A stretch of 64,000 nucleotides of DNA, taken from CAWDPQ01 sp049642465 (GTDB lineage Bacteria > Acidobacteriota > Vicinamibacteria > Vicinamibacterales > 2-12-FULL-66-21). The notes beneath the pieces are model-generated. The model did no database searches. It worked only from the letters and a program-made list of their open reading frames with translations, and was not told the DNA's origin. The DNA is taken from positions 1 to 64,000 of the forward strand of contig JBAROV010000148.1 of NCBI GenBank assembly GCA_049642465.1, read 5' to 3'. Positions 15,678 through 24,131 of the stretch are shown one piece after another (the stretch's first letter is position 1; every line of letters starts with the position of its first letter). The position numbers and the translations under genes were made by a program.

Positions 15678-15708
15678 GCAGCGTCTGCCAAGTGTACTTG
15701 ATGATGGC

Positions 15709-15717
15709 TGATATACT
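15709..15717 (+). promoter_or_regulatory. Extended -10 promoter of pfkA, probably leaderless
   Basis: TGATATACT is an extended -10 (TGnTATACT). Only six bases separate it from the pfkA ATG at 15724, so the predicted start of transcription falls on the A of the ATG. No Shine-Dalgarno sequence would be present. Confidence 0.5.
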
Positions 15718-15723
15718 CGCGCG

Positions 15724-16827
15724 ATGTCCGCACCGGCGGTGAACCGTTCTGGCGTGAAGCGCATAGGTATCTTGACGGGCGGCGGCGACGCACCAGGGCT
15801 GAACGCCGTTATCAGGGCTGTCGTGAAGTCGGCGGCGTACCACGGATGCAAAACCATCGGCCTCGAAGACAGCTTCGATGGCCTGATCGAGCCGGATCGG
15901 TGCCGGATGCTCGCGCCGCGCGACGTGACGGGCATCCTGCGGATCGGCGGAACGATTCTCGGCACGACCAATCGCGGCAACCCGTTTGCCTATCCCGTCG
16001 AGACGACCGGCGGCACCCGGGACTACTCGGAACGATGCGTCGAGATGTTCCACGAGCTGAAGCTCGACGCGCTCGTGGTGATCGGCGGCGACGGCACGCT
16101 GAGCATCTCGTACGAGTTCTGGAAGCGCGGCATTCCGCTCGTCGGCGTGCCAAAAACCATCGACAACGACATCGTCGAAACAACCAATACCTTCGGGTTC
16201 GACACGGCCGTGGCCTTCGCCACCGACGCCATCGATCGCCTGCACACCACCGCCGAGGCCCACCACCGCGTGATGGTGGTTGAAGTGATGGGACGCTATG
16301 CAGGCTGGATTGCGCTGTATGCGGGTGTTGCCGGCGGCGCAGACGTCATCCTGATTCCAGAGATTCCCTTCGACCTGACGAAAGTCGCGCGCCGCATCGT
16401 CGAGCGTGACAGCTACGGGGCTCGGTTCAGCATCGTTGTCGTGGCCGAAGGCGCGAAGCCGGTTGGCGGGAAAGTCTCCGTGATTCAAGCGGCGTCGGGC
16501 GAATATGTCGAACGTCTTGGCGGCATCGCGGCCCGCGTCACGGACGAACTGGAGAAGCTCACCGAGAAAGAAACACGGTTTGTCGTGCTCGGGCACCTCC
16601 AGCGCGGAGGTGCGCCGACCAGCTTCGATCGCATGCTCGCCACGCGTTTCGGTGCCCGTGCCGTGGAACTCATCCTGGAGGGGGAGTTTGGAAAGATGGT
16701 GGCGTTCCACCCGCCCGACATCGTTGCCGTCCCGCTCGAAAAAATCGTCGGCCGCACGCGAAATGTGCCGCTGAATTTCGACGTCATACGAACCGCCAGG
16801 GCGATGGGGATTTCGCTGGGGGATTGA
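15724..16827 (+). CDS. pfkA: 6-phosphofructokinase (group III type)
   Basis: 367-aa glycolytic enzyme phosphorylating fructose 6-phosphate. Seen: GILTGGGDAPGLNAVIRA (nucleotide loop), IGGDGTLSISYEF, GVPKTIDNDI with the catalytic Asp, MGRYAGWIA, IPEIPF and LGHLQRGGAPTSFDR. The position equivalent to E. coli 104 is Gly (GGDG), typical of ATP users, while 124 is Lys (PKTIDND), typical of PPi users; this mix is known from actinobacterial ATP-dependent group III enzymes, so ATP is the likelier donor (inference). The gene converges on thrC with 3 nt between stops. Confidence 0.93.
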   Translation: MSAPAVNRSGVKRIGILTGGGDAPGLNAVIRAVVKSAAYHGCKTIGLEDSFDGLIEPDRCRMLAPRDVTGILRIGGTILGTTNRGNPFAYPVETTGGTRDYSERCVEMFHELKLDALVVIGGDGTLSISYEFWKRGIPLVGVPKTIDNDIVETTNTFGFDTAVAFATDAIDRLHTTAEAHHRVMVVEVMGRYAGWIALYAGVAGGADVILIPEIPFDLTKVARRIVERDSYGARFSIVVVAEGAKPVGGKVSVIQAASGEYVERLGGIAARVTDELEKLTEKETRFVVLGHLQRGGAPTSFDRMLATRFGARAVELILEGEFGKMVAFHPPDIVAVPLEKIVGRTRNVPLNFDVIRTARAMGISLGD

Positions 16828-16830
16828 TCC

Positions 16831-18000
16831 TCAACCGAGCACGTCGAGATACTTCAACGCTCCTCCAGTATTGAAGACGACGACCGTGTCGTTGGGTCCG
16901 ATTCGCCCATCCGCGCGCAGCATCCTGACGGCATGAAGCGCGGCCCCGCCTTCGGGCGCCGCGCTGATACCTTCGCGTGCACCGAGATCCCGCATACCCT
17001 GGACCATTTCGTCATCGGTCACCGTGAGCGCGGTCCCGTCGCTCTCGCGCACCGCTCGCAGAACGAGGAAGTCGCCGAGCGCCTTGGGCACACGGAGACC
17101 GTCAGCGACGGTGTGCGCATCCTTCCACAACTCGGATCGTTCAACTCCGCGTTCGAACGCCTTGACGATCGGGGCGCAACCGGCGGCCTGAACGGACACC
17201 ATCCGGGGCCGGCGCCCCGGAGATTTCCACCCGATCGCCTCCAACTCTTCAAACGCTTTCCACATGCCGACCATTCCGGTACCGCCCCCCGTTGGATAAA
17301 TGATCCAGTCCGGAAACTGCCAATCGAGTTGTTCTCCAAGCTCGTAGGCCATCGTCTTCTTGCCTTCGATCCGGTAGGGCTCCTTTAATGTGGAGACGTC
17401 GTACCACCCGAGCACATGTCCACGCTCGGCGGCGGTCCGCCCGGCCTCCGTGATCAGCCCGTCTACGAGGGTCACTTCTGCGCCGTACAGCTCACACTCC
17501 CGGATGAACGGGACTTTGACGTCGCGAGGCATGAAGACGTGGGCGGGGATGCCCGCGGCGGCGGCGTAGGCGGCCATCGCATTGGCGGCGTTGCCGGCAG
17601 ATGGAACCGAGAGCGCCCGCGCGCCAAGGTAAGCGGCGCGGGTGACGGCGGCGGAGAGGCCTCGCGCCTTGAACGAGTTCGTTGGATTGAGCGATTCATC
17701 CTTGATCAATAGGCGCGATAGCCCGAGATCCTTGCCGAGCCGAGCCGCCTGTATGAGGGGTGTCCAGCCCTCTCCAAGGGTGAGCGGACTTTCGCCATCG
17801 AACAGCGGCATCAATTCCCGATACCGCCACATCGTGGCGGGGCGTCCGGTGAGCGAAGACTTCTGCCAGGCCTTGGCGGCCCTCAAGTCGTAGCGGACGA
17901 GGAGGGGAGCGCCACAGGTACAGAGGTGCTGTTCGACGTGCGGATCGTAGGCGGCCGCTCCGCACGGCAGGCTGCACTCCAAGTGGGTGAAAAACGACAC
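16831..18000 (-). CDS. thrC: Threonine synthase
   Basis: 389 aa, a PLP enzyme converting O-phosphohomoserine to threonine. Seen: an N-terminal zinc-ribbon-like segment (LECSLPCG, LCTCGAPLLVRYDL), GEGWTPLI, the Schiff-base Lys in LNPTNSFKARG, SAGNAANAMAAYAA, PTGGGTGMVGMWKAFEEL and GISAAPEGGAAL. The ribbon and the NSFKARG form match the long bacterial/archaeal threonine synthase class. A related pyridoxal lyase is possible but less likely. It lies 19 nt downstream of frr on the same strand. Confidence 0.88.
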   Translation of the reverse strand: MSFFTHLECSLPCGAAAYDPHVEQHLCTCGAPLLVRYDLRAAKAWQKSSLTGRPATMWRYRELMPLFDGESPLTLGEGWTPLIQAARLGKDLGLSRLLIKDESLNPTNSFKARGLSAAVTRAAYLGARALSVPSAGNAANAMAAYAAAAGIPAHVFMPRDVKVPFIRECELYGAEVTLVDGLITEAGRTAAERGHVLGWYDVSTLKEPYRIEGKKTMAYELGEQLDWQFPDWIIYPTGGGTGMVGMWKAFEELEAIGWKSPGRRPRMVSVQAAGCAPIVKAFERGVERSELWKDAHTVADGLRVPKALGDFLVLRAVRESDGTALTVTDDEMVQGMRDLGAREGISAAPEGGAALHAVRMLRADGRIGPNDTVVVFNTGGALKYLDVLG

Positions 18001-18019
18001 GTCGAGTTGGGAGTTGTCT

Positions 18020-18589
18020 CTATTTCCCCAGCAGCTCCGAATCCTTCTTCTTCTGCAGGTCGTCGATCATCGCAACGTGCTGGTCGGTGATCTTCTGGAC
18101 CTCGTCCAGCCCCCGGCGCTCGTCGTCTTCTGAGATCTTGTGATCCTTGAACAGCTTCTTGAGACGATCGTTCGCATCCCGGCGCACCTGGCGGACCCCG
18201 TTGCGGCCCTCCTCGGTGTATTTGTGGACCAGTTTGGACAGCTCTTTGCGCCGCTCTTCGGTGAGCGGCGGGATGGGAATACGCACGACCTTGCCGTCGT
18301 TGGTGGGATTGAGGCCGAGGTTCGAACTGCGGATGGCTTTTTCAATCGCTGACATCACCGACGGATCGAACGGCTGCGCGATAATCATCGTCGGTTCCGG
18401 AATCGAGAGGGACGCGACCTGGTTGAGCGGCATATGCGAGCCGTACGCTTCGACGTGCACCGTGTCGAGGATCGAGACCGATGCCCGTCCGGTCCGGACG
18501 CCGCCGAGTTCGCGGCGCACGTGATCGAGCTGGGTGTCCATACGCTTCTTGACTTCGGCAAACAACCCTTTCAGATCGCTGACATCCAT
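18020..18589 (-). CDS. frr: Ribosome recycling factor
   Basis: 189 aa, normal length. With EF-G it splits post-termination ribosomes. Seen: LRRELGGVRTGRASVSILD near the N-terminus, VEAYGSHMPLNQVASLSIPEPTMI (two short strands of the small domain) and the helical end (VRQVRRDANDRLKKLFK, QKITDQHVAMID). It follows pyrH, the usual order pyrH-frr, with a 36-nt purine-rich spacer. Confidence 0.96.
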   Translation of the reverse strand: MDVSDLKGLFAEVKKRMDTQLDHVRRELGGVRTGRASVSILDTVHVEAYGSHMPLNQVASLSIPEPTMIIAQPFDPSVMSAIEKAIRSSNLGLNPTNDGKVVRIPIPPLTEERRKELSKLVHKYTEEGRNGVRQVRRDANDRLKKLFKDHKISEDDERRGLDEVQKITDQHVAMIDDLQKKKDSELLGK

Positions 18590-18625
18590 CGTCCTTTTCC
18601 CTTTTCCCTTTCCCCTTTTCCCTTT
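18590..18625 (-). other. Purine-only spacer between pyrH and frr
   Basis: On the minus strand the spacer is a run of AAAAGGG-type units (AAAAGGGAAAAGGGGAAAGG and so on), almost purely purine, ending just before the frr ATG. It includes several Shine-Dalgarno-like GGG/AAGG cores and could raise frr translation. It may equally be a slippage-prone simple repeat. Confidence 0.6.
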
Positions 18626-19342
18626 TTATGCCCTGACCGTCGTTCCGACGCCTTCGCCCATGATCACCCGCCGGACGTTGCCCGGCGTGCGCAGGTTGAA
18701 CACCACGATCGGCAGCTTGTTGTCCATGCACAACGAGATGGCGGTCGCGTCCATGACCTTCAAACCGCGTTCGAGCACCTTCAGATAAGAAATGTCGTCG
18801 AATTTGGTGGCAGTGTCGTCGAGCATCGGGTCCGCGGTGTAGATCCCGTCAACCTTCGTTCCCTTCAGGATCACGTCCGCCTTCATTTCCATCGCCCGCA
18901 GGGCCGCGGCGGTATCGGTTGTGAAGTAGGGGTTGCCGGTGCCAGCGGCAAAGATCACGACCCGGCCCTTCTCGAGGTGCCGTACCGCGCGGCGGCGGAT
19001 GAAGGGTTCGGCAACCGCGCGCATTTCGATGGCGCTTGCGACGCGCGTGGCGACGCCAATGTGTTCCAGCGCGTCCTGCAGCGCGAGCGCGTTGATCACG
19101 GTCGCCAACATGCCCATGTAATCCGCGGTCGCACGATCCATGCCCTTGGCGCTCGCCGCCAGGCCGCGGAACAGATTGCCGCCGCCGATGACGACGGCGG
19201 TCTGCACTCCAAGCTGCTGGATCTCACCAATCTCTTTTGCGATTTGCGTCGTGACGGCAGGATCGATCCCAAAGGTCTGCTCCCCCATGAGCGCCTCTCC
19301 TGAGAGTTTGAGGAGGACGCGGCGATAGACGGGAGCGGACAT
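18626..19342 (-). CDS. pyrH: UMP kinase
   Basis: 238 aa, an amino-acid-kinase-fold enzyme making UDP from UMP for nucleotide and cell-wall precursor pools. Seen: RVLLKLSGEALMG, AVVIGGGNLFRG, ATADYMGMLATVINALALQD, FAAGTGNPYFTTDTAAALRA and the final LRTPGNVRRVIMGEGVGTTV. It sits in the conserved rpsB-tsf-pyrH-frr order. Confidence 0.96.
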   Translation of the reverse strand: MSAPVYRRVLLKLSGEALMGEQTFGIDPAVTTQIAKEIGEIQQLGVQTAVVIGGGNLFRGLAASAKGMDRATADYMGMLATVINALALQDALEHIGVATRVASAIEMRAVAEPFIRRRAVRHLEKGRVVIFAAGTGNPYFTTDTAAALRAMEMKADVILKGTKVDGIYTADPMLDDTATKFDDISYLKVLERGLKVMDATAISLCMDNKLPIVVFNLRTPGNVRRVIMGEGVGTTVRA

Positions 19343-19369
19343 GGTCCAAGAATTATATTCGGGGACCGT

Positions 19370-19972
19370 CTATTCTCCGACCTTGAACCGCACGAACCGC
19401 GCGATCGAGATGTTCTCGCCCAGCTTCGCGATGGCCGCCTGCACGGTTTGACCGATCGTGATCTTTGGATCGCGGATCGAGGGCTGGTCGAGCAAACAGA
19501 CCTGCTCGTAGAAGCTATTCAGCTTGCCCTCGACAATCTTGTCGATCACGGCCGCGGGTTTGTTCTGGCCCTCCATCTGACTGCGATAAATCGCCCGCTC
19601 ACGCTCGAGCACGTCGGCCGGGACTTCGTCACGCCGGACGTACAGCGGACTGGCCGCGGCGACGTGCATCGCGATCTCACGCGCAAGGCTCTGGAAATCC
19701 TCCGTGCGCGCGACAAAGTCCGACTCGCAGTTCACCTCCACGAGGACACCAATCTTGCCGCCCATGTGGATATAGGAGCCGATCAGCCCCTCGTTCGTCG
19801 AGCGCCCTGACTTCTTCGTGGCCGCCGCCAGCCCGCGCTTGCGAAGGATGGTGGTCGCTTCGTCGATGTTCCCGTGGGCTTCGGTCAGTGCCGCCTTGCA
19901 TTCCATCATGCCCGCGCCGGTCGCGTCGCGAAGCTTCTTGACCATTGCCGCCGTAATTTCCATGGTTGGCAT
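19370..19972 (-). CDS. tsf: Elongation factor Ts
   Basis: 200 aa, the guanine nucleotide exchange factor for EF-Tu. Seen: an N-terminal UBA-like module (AAMVKKLRDATGAGMMECKA), the TDVGRIL-type contact region, IGVLVEVNCESDFVART and FYEQVCLLDQPSI. It is the short form, about 200 aa rather than 283 in E. coli, as in thermophiles and many other phyla. GAGGA at 19981-19985 is 8 nt before the ATG at 19972, so that start is taken over 19963 and over the longer open frame. Confidence 0.95.
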   Translation of the reverse strand: MPTMEITAAMVKKLRDATGAGMMECKAALTEAHGNIDEATTILRKRGLAAATKKSGRSTNEGLIGSYIHMGGKIGVLVEVNCESDFVARTEDFQSLAREIAMHVAAASPLYVRRDEVPADVLERERAIYRSQMEGQNKPAAVIDKIVEGKLNSFYEQVCLLDQPSIRDPKITIGQTVQAAIAKLGENISIARFVRFKVGE

Positions 19973-20042
19973 TCTCTGTCTCCTCAAACTGCATATCAAA
20001 TCGAATCCCGGCCCCCGAGCCCCGGATCCGAGCGCCGTACAC

Positions 20043-20074
20043 AAAAACGCCGGCCCTGTCGTGCTCGGCCGGCG
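20043..20074 (-). terminator. Rho-independent terminator between rpsB and tsf
   Basis: On the minus strand an 8-bp perfect stem, CGCCGGCC (20074-20067) with GGCCGGCG (20055-20048), is followed directly by TTTTT. It lies 21 nt after the rpsB stop and about 70 nt before tsf, so it may attenuate tsf relative to rpsB instead of ending the operon. Confidence 0.85.
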
Positions 20075-20094
20075 CGTCGAAACGAATCGATCGG

Positions 20095-20892
20095 TCAGAC
20101 CGAAGCGGGGGAGGTTGCTTGCTCGCGTGGCTGACGTGCCGGTCGGGCGCGGCGGGCACGCTCGTCAGAGTCGTTCTCGCCGGATGGCTCGTCGGCGTGC
20201 GCCGCTTCGCGCATGCCACGCCCGGTCATCACGGCGTCGGCGATGCGCGAAGCGAAGAGTCGAATCGCTCGCAGCGCATCATCGTTACCCGGAATGACGA
20301 AATCCACTTCATCGGGATCGCAGTTGGTATCGACGACACCGATGACGGGAATCTTGAGCTTGCGGGCCTCGTCCACCGCAATCTTTTCCTTGCGCGTGTC
20401 CACGACGAACAAGGCGTCGGGCAACCGCGTCATGTTGCGAATCCCCTCGAGGTTCTTCTGAAGCTTGCGCTTTTCCTTCTCGAGCTGCGCGATCTCTTTC
20501 TTCGAGAGCGTCTCGTAGCGGCCATCGGTTTCCATGGCCTCGAGGTCGCGAAGGCGCGCGAGACTGCGTTGAATGGTAGAGAAGTTGGTCAGGAGCCCAC
20601 CGAGCCAGCGCTGGTTCACGTAGAACATCCCGCAGCGCTGGGCTTCTTCCGCGATGGCGTCCTGCGCTTGACGCTTCGTGCCGACGAACAAGACCGTCCG
20701 TCCTTCTGCCGCAAGGTTGGTCGTGAACTGTTCGGCTTCCCCGAACAGCCGCGCCGTCTTGGCGAGATCGATGATGTAGATCCCGTTCCGCTCGCCGAAG
20801 ATGAACGCCTTCATCTTCGGATTCCAGCGCTTCGTCTGGTGTCCGAAGTGGACGCCCGCTTCGAGCAGATCCTTCAACACATTGCCCGTCAA
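20095..20892 (-). CDS. rpsB: 30S ribosomal protein S2
   Basis: About 265 aa. Seen: LLEAGVHFGHQTKRWNPKMK, IYIIDLAKT, VLFVGTKRQAQDAI, VNQRWLGGLLTNF and IPVIGVVDTNCDPD. An acidic then Arg-rich tail (ADEPSGENDSDERARRARPA) extends beyond the conserved domain. The first ATG in the frame (20907) lies upstream of GGAGGT at 20898-20903, so it is not used; the TTG at 20892 or a GTG at 20880 is more likely. Confidence 0.93.
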   Translation of the reverse strand: MTGNVLKDLLEAGVHFGHQTKRWNPKMKAFIFGERNGIYIIDLAKTARLFGEAEQFTTNLAAEGRTVLFVGTKRQAQDAIAEEAQRCGMFYVNQRWLGGLLTNFSTIQRSLARLRDLEAMETDGRYETLSKKEIAQLEKEKRKLQKNLEGIRNMTRLPDALFVVDTRKEKIAVDEARKLKIPVIGVVDTNCDPDEVDFVIPGNDDALRAIRLFASRIADAVMTGRGMREAAHADEPSGENDSDERARRARPARQPREQATSPASV

Positions 20893-20909
20893 GCAACCTC
20901 CATACACAT

Positions 20910-20985
20910 AGCTCCCAGCTTCCGGCTCCCGGCTTTCCAGCTGTTCGCTTCAGCACGTCATGCTGGAAGCCGGCAGCTGGGAGCT
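20910..20985. repeat. Long imperfect inverted repeat between rpsI and rpsB
   Basis: The left arm begins AGCTCCCAGCTTCCGGCTCC and ends CCAGC; the right arm GCTGGAAGCCGGCAGCTGGG ends AGCT. Apart from an internal 8-nt duplication in the left arm, the arms pair over about 24 bp around a roughly 20-nt loop. It fills the rpsI-rpsB gap and would form a stable hairpin in the transcript. It is unlike the other repeat families in the window. Confidence 0.75.
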
Positions 20986-20993
20986 GGCAGCTC

Positions 20994-21389
20994 TTATCGT
21001 TTGCTGAACTGGAAGCGCTTGCGCGCTCCCTTCTGTCCGTACTTCTTGCGCTCCTTGATTCGCGCATCGCGCGTCAGGAACCCGGCCTTCTTCAGCCGCT
21101 GACGCAATTCCACGTTGTATTCGACCAGCGCCCGGGCAATGCCCAGGCGAAGCGCCCCGGCCTGGCCGGCGATTCCGCCCCCGGCGATCGTGGCGAGCAC
21201 ATCAAACTTATCGGACGTTTCGGTAACGGCCAGCGGCTGCTTGATTTGCGTCCGCAGCGCCTCGGTCGGAAACGCCTGTTCGATTGGCTTGTGATTGACG
21301 GTGATGCCGCCCGCCCCGGGGCGGAGGAAAACTCGGGCGGTGGACGTCTTGCGACGGCCGGTGCCGTAGTACTGGATCCCTGCTGCCAC
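20994..21389 (-). CDS. rpsI: 30S ribosomal protein S9
   Basis: 131 aa. Seen: QYYGTGRRKTSTARVFLRPG, GGGIAGQAGALRLGIARAL and the C-terminal KKYGQKGARKRFQFSKR that reaches the P-site tRNA. It starts with GTG two nt after the rplM stop; GAGGT 8 nt upstream lies inside the rplM 3' end, so the two are translationally coupled. Confidence 0.96.
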   Translation of the reverse strand: MAAGIQYYGTGRRKTSTARVFLRPGAGGITVNHKPIEQAFPTEALRTQIKQPLAVTETSDKFDVLATIAGGGIAGQAGALRLGIARALVEYNVELRQRLKKAGFLTRDARIKERKKYGQKGARKRFQFSKR

Positions 21390-21390
21390 G

Positions 21391-21873
21391 TTATGCGACC
21401 TCGCGCTTGCTCATGCTTTTGTCTTTCTTCGCGTCACCGTCGCCGCGCTTGCCAACTGGCCGCGGCTTCTGAGCCTGATGCGGATGAGAGGCCTCGGCGT
21501 AGACCTTCAGTTTGCGCCACATCGCTTCGCCCAGCTTTGTCTTTGGCAGCATTCCGCGTACGGCCTCTTCGACCATGCGCACGGGGTTGCGCTGTCGCAC
21601 CTCCTTGGCGCGTTCCTCGCGCAGGCCCCCTTCGTAGCCGCTGTGGTAGCGATAGAGCTTCTGTTCTTCCTTGCGACCCGTCAGTCGAATCCGCGCCGCG
21701 TTGACGATCACGACATGATCGCCAGTGTCGATGTGCGGCGTGTAAAGCGCCTTATGCTTGCCTTGCAGCAGGCGCGCCGCTTCGGTCGCGATGCGGCCGA
21801 GCACCTGCCCGTCGGCGTCGATGACATGCCACTGCCGCTCCACACTTCCAGCAGTGGGGACGAACGAACCCAT
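21391..21873 (-). CDS. rplM: 50S ribosomal protein L13
   Basis: 160 aa. Seen: WHVIDADGQVLGRIATEAAR, LLQGKHKALYTPHIDTGDHV and AVRGMLPKTKLGEAM with YAEASHPHQAQKP. A charged C-terminal extension (KRGDGDAKKDKSMSKREVA) is longer than usual. First gene of the rplM-rpsI pair; the 529-nt region upstream is shared with the divergent pil operon. Confidence 0.96.
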   Translation of the reverse strand: MGSFVPTAGSVERQWHVIDADGQVLGRIATEAARLLQGKHKALYTPHIDTGDHVVIVNAARIRLTGRKEEQKLYRYHSGYEGGLREERAKEVRQRNPVRMVEEAVRGMLPKTKLGEAMWRKLKVYAEASHPHQAQKPRPVGKRGDGDAKKDKSMSKREVA

Positions 21874-22402
21874 CAGAAATCCCTTCCCGCCTTCGCCTTC
21901 GCTCGATGTGTCGACAGACCGCGTAAGCCTGGGGCGGCAGCGGTCGATGTAGCTACGGCGCGGCGCCAGACCAACAGGCGCGCAACCGGTGAGCCTCTCC
22001 CAAAGGACGGCAAACCAAGAGGATACCGGGCATTCGGAGCACTGTCAAGCTGGGCACGGCTCACAAAGATCAGAAGTTCCCGCGTCTCCTGTCGATTTCT
22101 CCTGAGCTCCTGATTTCCTGTAAACCGATCGCAGTTTCTGCGATTACGGAACCGTCCGTAGATGCACCAATTTGTTGATCGCCCCCCCTCTGCCGACACA
22201 CGTCTCGTACCGAAACTGCTCGATTCTGCCGAAATTGATATGCAGCCCATCGGTGGCACCCGACTTGCCGCCGGGGTCTCCCGACAACGAAGACTGTGAG
22301 CCTCGGCGCCGTGTGTCCGGGCGCCCCGTACCGAATCAGTGATTCGTGTGCAGCAACCCGCGGGCTGGCTCCCGTACCGCGGATTTTGAGGATAAACCAC
22401 AC
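21874..22402. other. Divergent promoter region between rplM and pilM
   Basis: 529 nt without a supported gene. It must hold the rplM promoter (minus) and the pil promoter (plus). The only strong site I see is the sigma-54-type match at 22254-22268. Open frames here are Arg-rich and lack starts with ribosome binding sites. Confidence 0.5.
22254..22268 (+). promoter_or_regulatory. Sigma-54 (-24/-12) promoter for the pil operon
   Basis: TGGCAC-N5-TTGC matches the sigma-54 consensus, with GG at 22255-22256 and GC at 22267-22268 at the required spacing. The predicted start near 22280 would give a leader of about 120 nt before pilM. Sigma-54 with PilR-type activators controls pilus genes in other bacteria; no activator gene is in the window. 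Confidence 0.6.
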
Positions 22403-23464
22403 GTGGTGTTTCGCAGAGCGAAGGCCCTGGTCGGACTCGACATCGGTTCGAGCGCCGTCAAGGCGGTGGAACTGAAGCCGGCGGGCAAGACCTATAAGGT
22501 CACGGCCTTCGGCAGCGAGCCCGTTCCCCCGGATGCGATCGTTGACGGGGCGATCATCGACGGTGGAGCGGTCGCCGACGCGATCCGGCGACTGTTCGAC
22601 AGCCGCAGCATCAAGACGCGCGAAGTCGCCGCGTCGCTCTCGGGCAACGCCGTGATCGTCAAGAAGATCTCATTACCGGTGATGACTCCTGCCGAACTGT
22701 CGGAATCCATCTACTGGGAGGCGGAGCAGTACATCCCCTTCGATATTCAGGACGTCAATCTCGATTACCAGATTCTGGATGCCGGTAACGGTCCTGGCGG
22801 GAAGGGGACCATGGAGGTCCTGCTCGTCGCCGCCAAGAAGGAAAAGATCGCCGACTACACCGGCGTCATCGCCCAGGCGGGCCGCACGGCGGTTGTCGTT
22901 GACGTCGACGCATTCGCGCTGCAGAACGCCTACGAAGTGAATTACGGGATCGAGGGGAAGCAGATCGTTGTCCTGCTGAACGCCGGCGCGAGTGCCACCA
23001 ACATCAACATCATTCAGGGCGATCAGTCGGTCTTCACCCGCGACGTCTCGATCGGCGGCAATGCCTACACCGAGGCGCTGCAGAAAGAGCTGAACCTCCC
23101 CTTCGATCAGGCAGACCAGTTGAAGCGTGGGCAGGCCGTCGACGGCCTGTCGTTTGACGAGGCTAAACCCGTCCTGCGGGCGGTGACCGAGAACGTCATG
23201 CTGGAAATCCAGAAGACGTTCGATTTCTTCAAGGCCACGGCGGCCTCCGAGCGCATCGATCGCATCATCGTCAGCGGCGGTGCATCCCGGGCCGAGGGTT
23301 TCACGGAAATGCTCACGGAGCGGTTTGAAGCACCGGTCGAACCATTCGATCCGTTCAAGCGCGTGTCGCTCGATGCGAAGAAGTTTCAGGCGACGGCCGC
23401 CGAGGTGGCGCCCACCGTGGCGGTCGCTGTCGGCCTCGCCCTGCGACGTCCGGGGGACCGATGA
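22403..23464 (+). CDS. pilM: Type IV pilus assembly protein PilM
   Basis: 353-aa cytosolic actin-like ATPase of the pilus alignment complex, which binds the N-terminus of PilN. Seen: LVGLDIGSSAVKAVELK (phosphate 1), VAASLSGNAVIVKKISLPVM, YWEAEQYIPFDI, VVLLNAGASATNINII (phosphate 2) and IIVSGGASRAEGF (adenosine motif). A tandem GTG GTG at 22403/22406 follows GAGGA at 22388-22392; the first is chosen. Its stop overlaps the pilN start (ATGA). Confidence 0.94.
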   Translation: MVFRRAKALVGLDIGSSAVKAVELKPAGKTYKVTAFGSEPVPPDAIVDGAIIDGGAVADAIRRLFDSRSIKTREVAASLSGNAVIVKKISLPVMTPAELSESIYWEAEQYIPFDIQDVNLDYQILDAGNGPGGKGTMEVLLVAAKKEKIADYTGVIAQAGRTAVVVDVDAFALQNAYEVNYGIEGKQIVVLLNAGASATNINIIQGDQSVFTRDVSIGGNAYTEALQKELNLPFDQADQLKRGQAVDGLSFDEAKPVLRAVTENVMLEIQKTFDFFKATAASERIDRIIVSGGASRAEGFTEMLTERFEAPVEPFDPFKRVSLDAKKFQATAAEVAPTVAVAVGLALRRPGDR

Positions 23465-24084
23465 TTCGCATCAATCTCCTGGCCGTCGAGCGCGAGCGGA
23501 CCAAGAAAACCCGGGTCGTCATTTCCGCGGCGCAGCGGGCCACGATTGGCGCCTCCTTGATTCTCCTCGCCACCGTCCTCGGCGTGGCCTGGTGGTTCTG
23601 GTCGCTCCGGCAACAGTCTCAACAACTGGACGAAGACATCGCGCGTGCCGAAGTTCAGACGCAGCAGCTGCGATCGGTCCTCGCACAAGTACAGAAATTC
23701 GAAGCTCGGAAAGCGCAGCTTCAACAGCGTGTCTCGCTCATCGAGCAGCTGCGTAACGGCCAATCGGCGCCCGTGCACGTGTTCGATGAGATCAGCAAGA
23801 GCCTGCCGGATCGCCTCTGGCTGACCGATCTGACGCAAACCAGTAACGAATTCACGATTTCGGGGATGACGACGTCGATGAGCGGTGTGTCGGACTTCAT
23901 CGCCAACCTTGAAGCGACACGCTGGTTCAAGCGGCCGGTGGAAATCGTGGACAGTCAGGTGCAGACCGACGCCAAGGCGGGCGATCTGGTGAAGTTTTCG
24001 GTCAAAGCGGCGTTTCAGGATCCGGACGCGCCGGCCGCGCCGGCCGTGCCGGCAGGCAGAGGCGGTGCCGCGGCTCGCCCCTAG
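23461..24084 (+). CDS. pilN: Type IV pilus assembly protein PilN
   Basis: 207-aa bitopic inner-membrane protein. Seen: MIRINLLAVERERTKK (the conserved INLLP-like PilM-binding start), a TM helix (TIGASLILLATVLGVAWWFW), a coiled coil (LDEDIARAEVQTQQLRSVLA) and the periplasmic fold (LPDRLWLTDLTQTSNEFTIS). An Ala/Pro tail ends the protein. It works with PilO as a heterodimer linking PilM to PilP-PilQ. Confidence 0.93.
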   Translation: MIRINLLAVERERTKKTRVVISAAQRATIGASLILLATVLGVAWWFWSLRQQSQQLDEDIARAEVQTQQLRSVLAQVQKFEARKAQLQQRVSLIEQLRNGQSAPVHVFDEISKSLPDRLWLTDLTQTSNEFTISGMTTSMSGVSDFIANLEATRWFKRPVEIVDSQVQTDAKAGDLVKFSVKAAFQDPDAPAAPAVPAGRGGAAARP

Positions 24085-24131
24085 GCGAACCGGGACGGCA
24101 CGTTATGGACCAATAGGGCAAACAGGCATCG

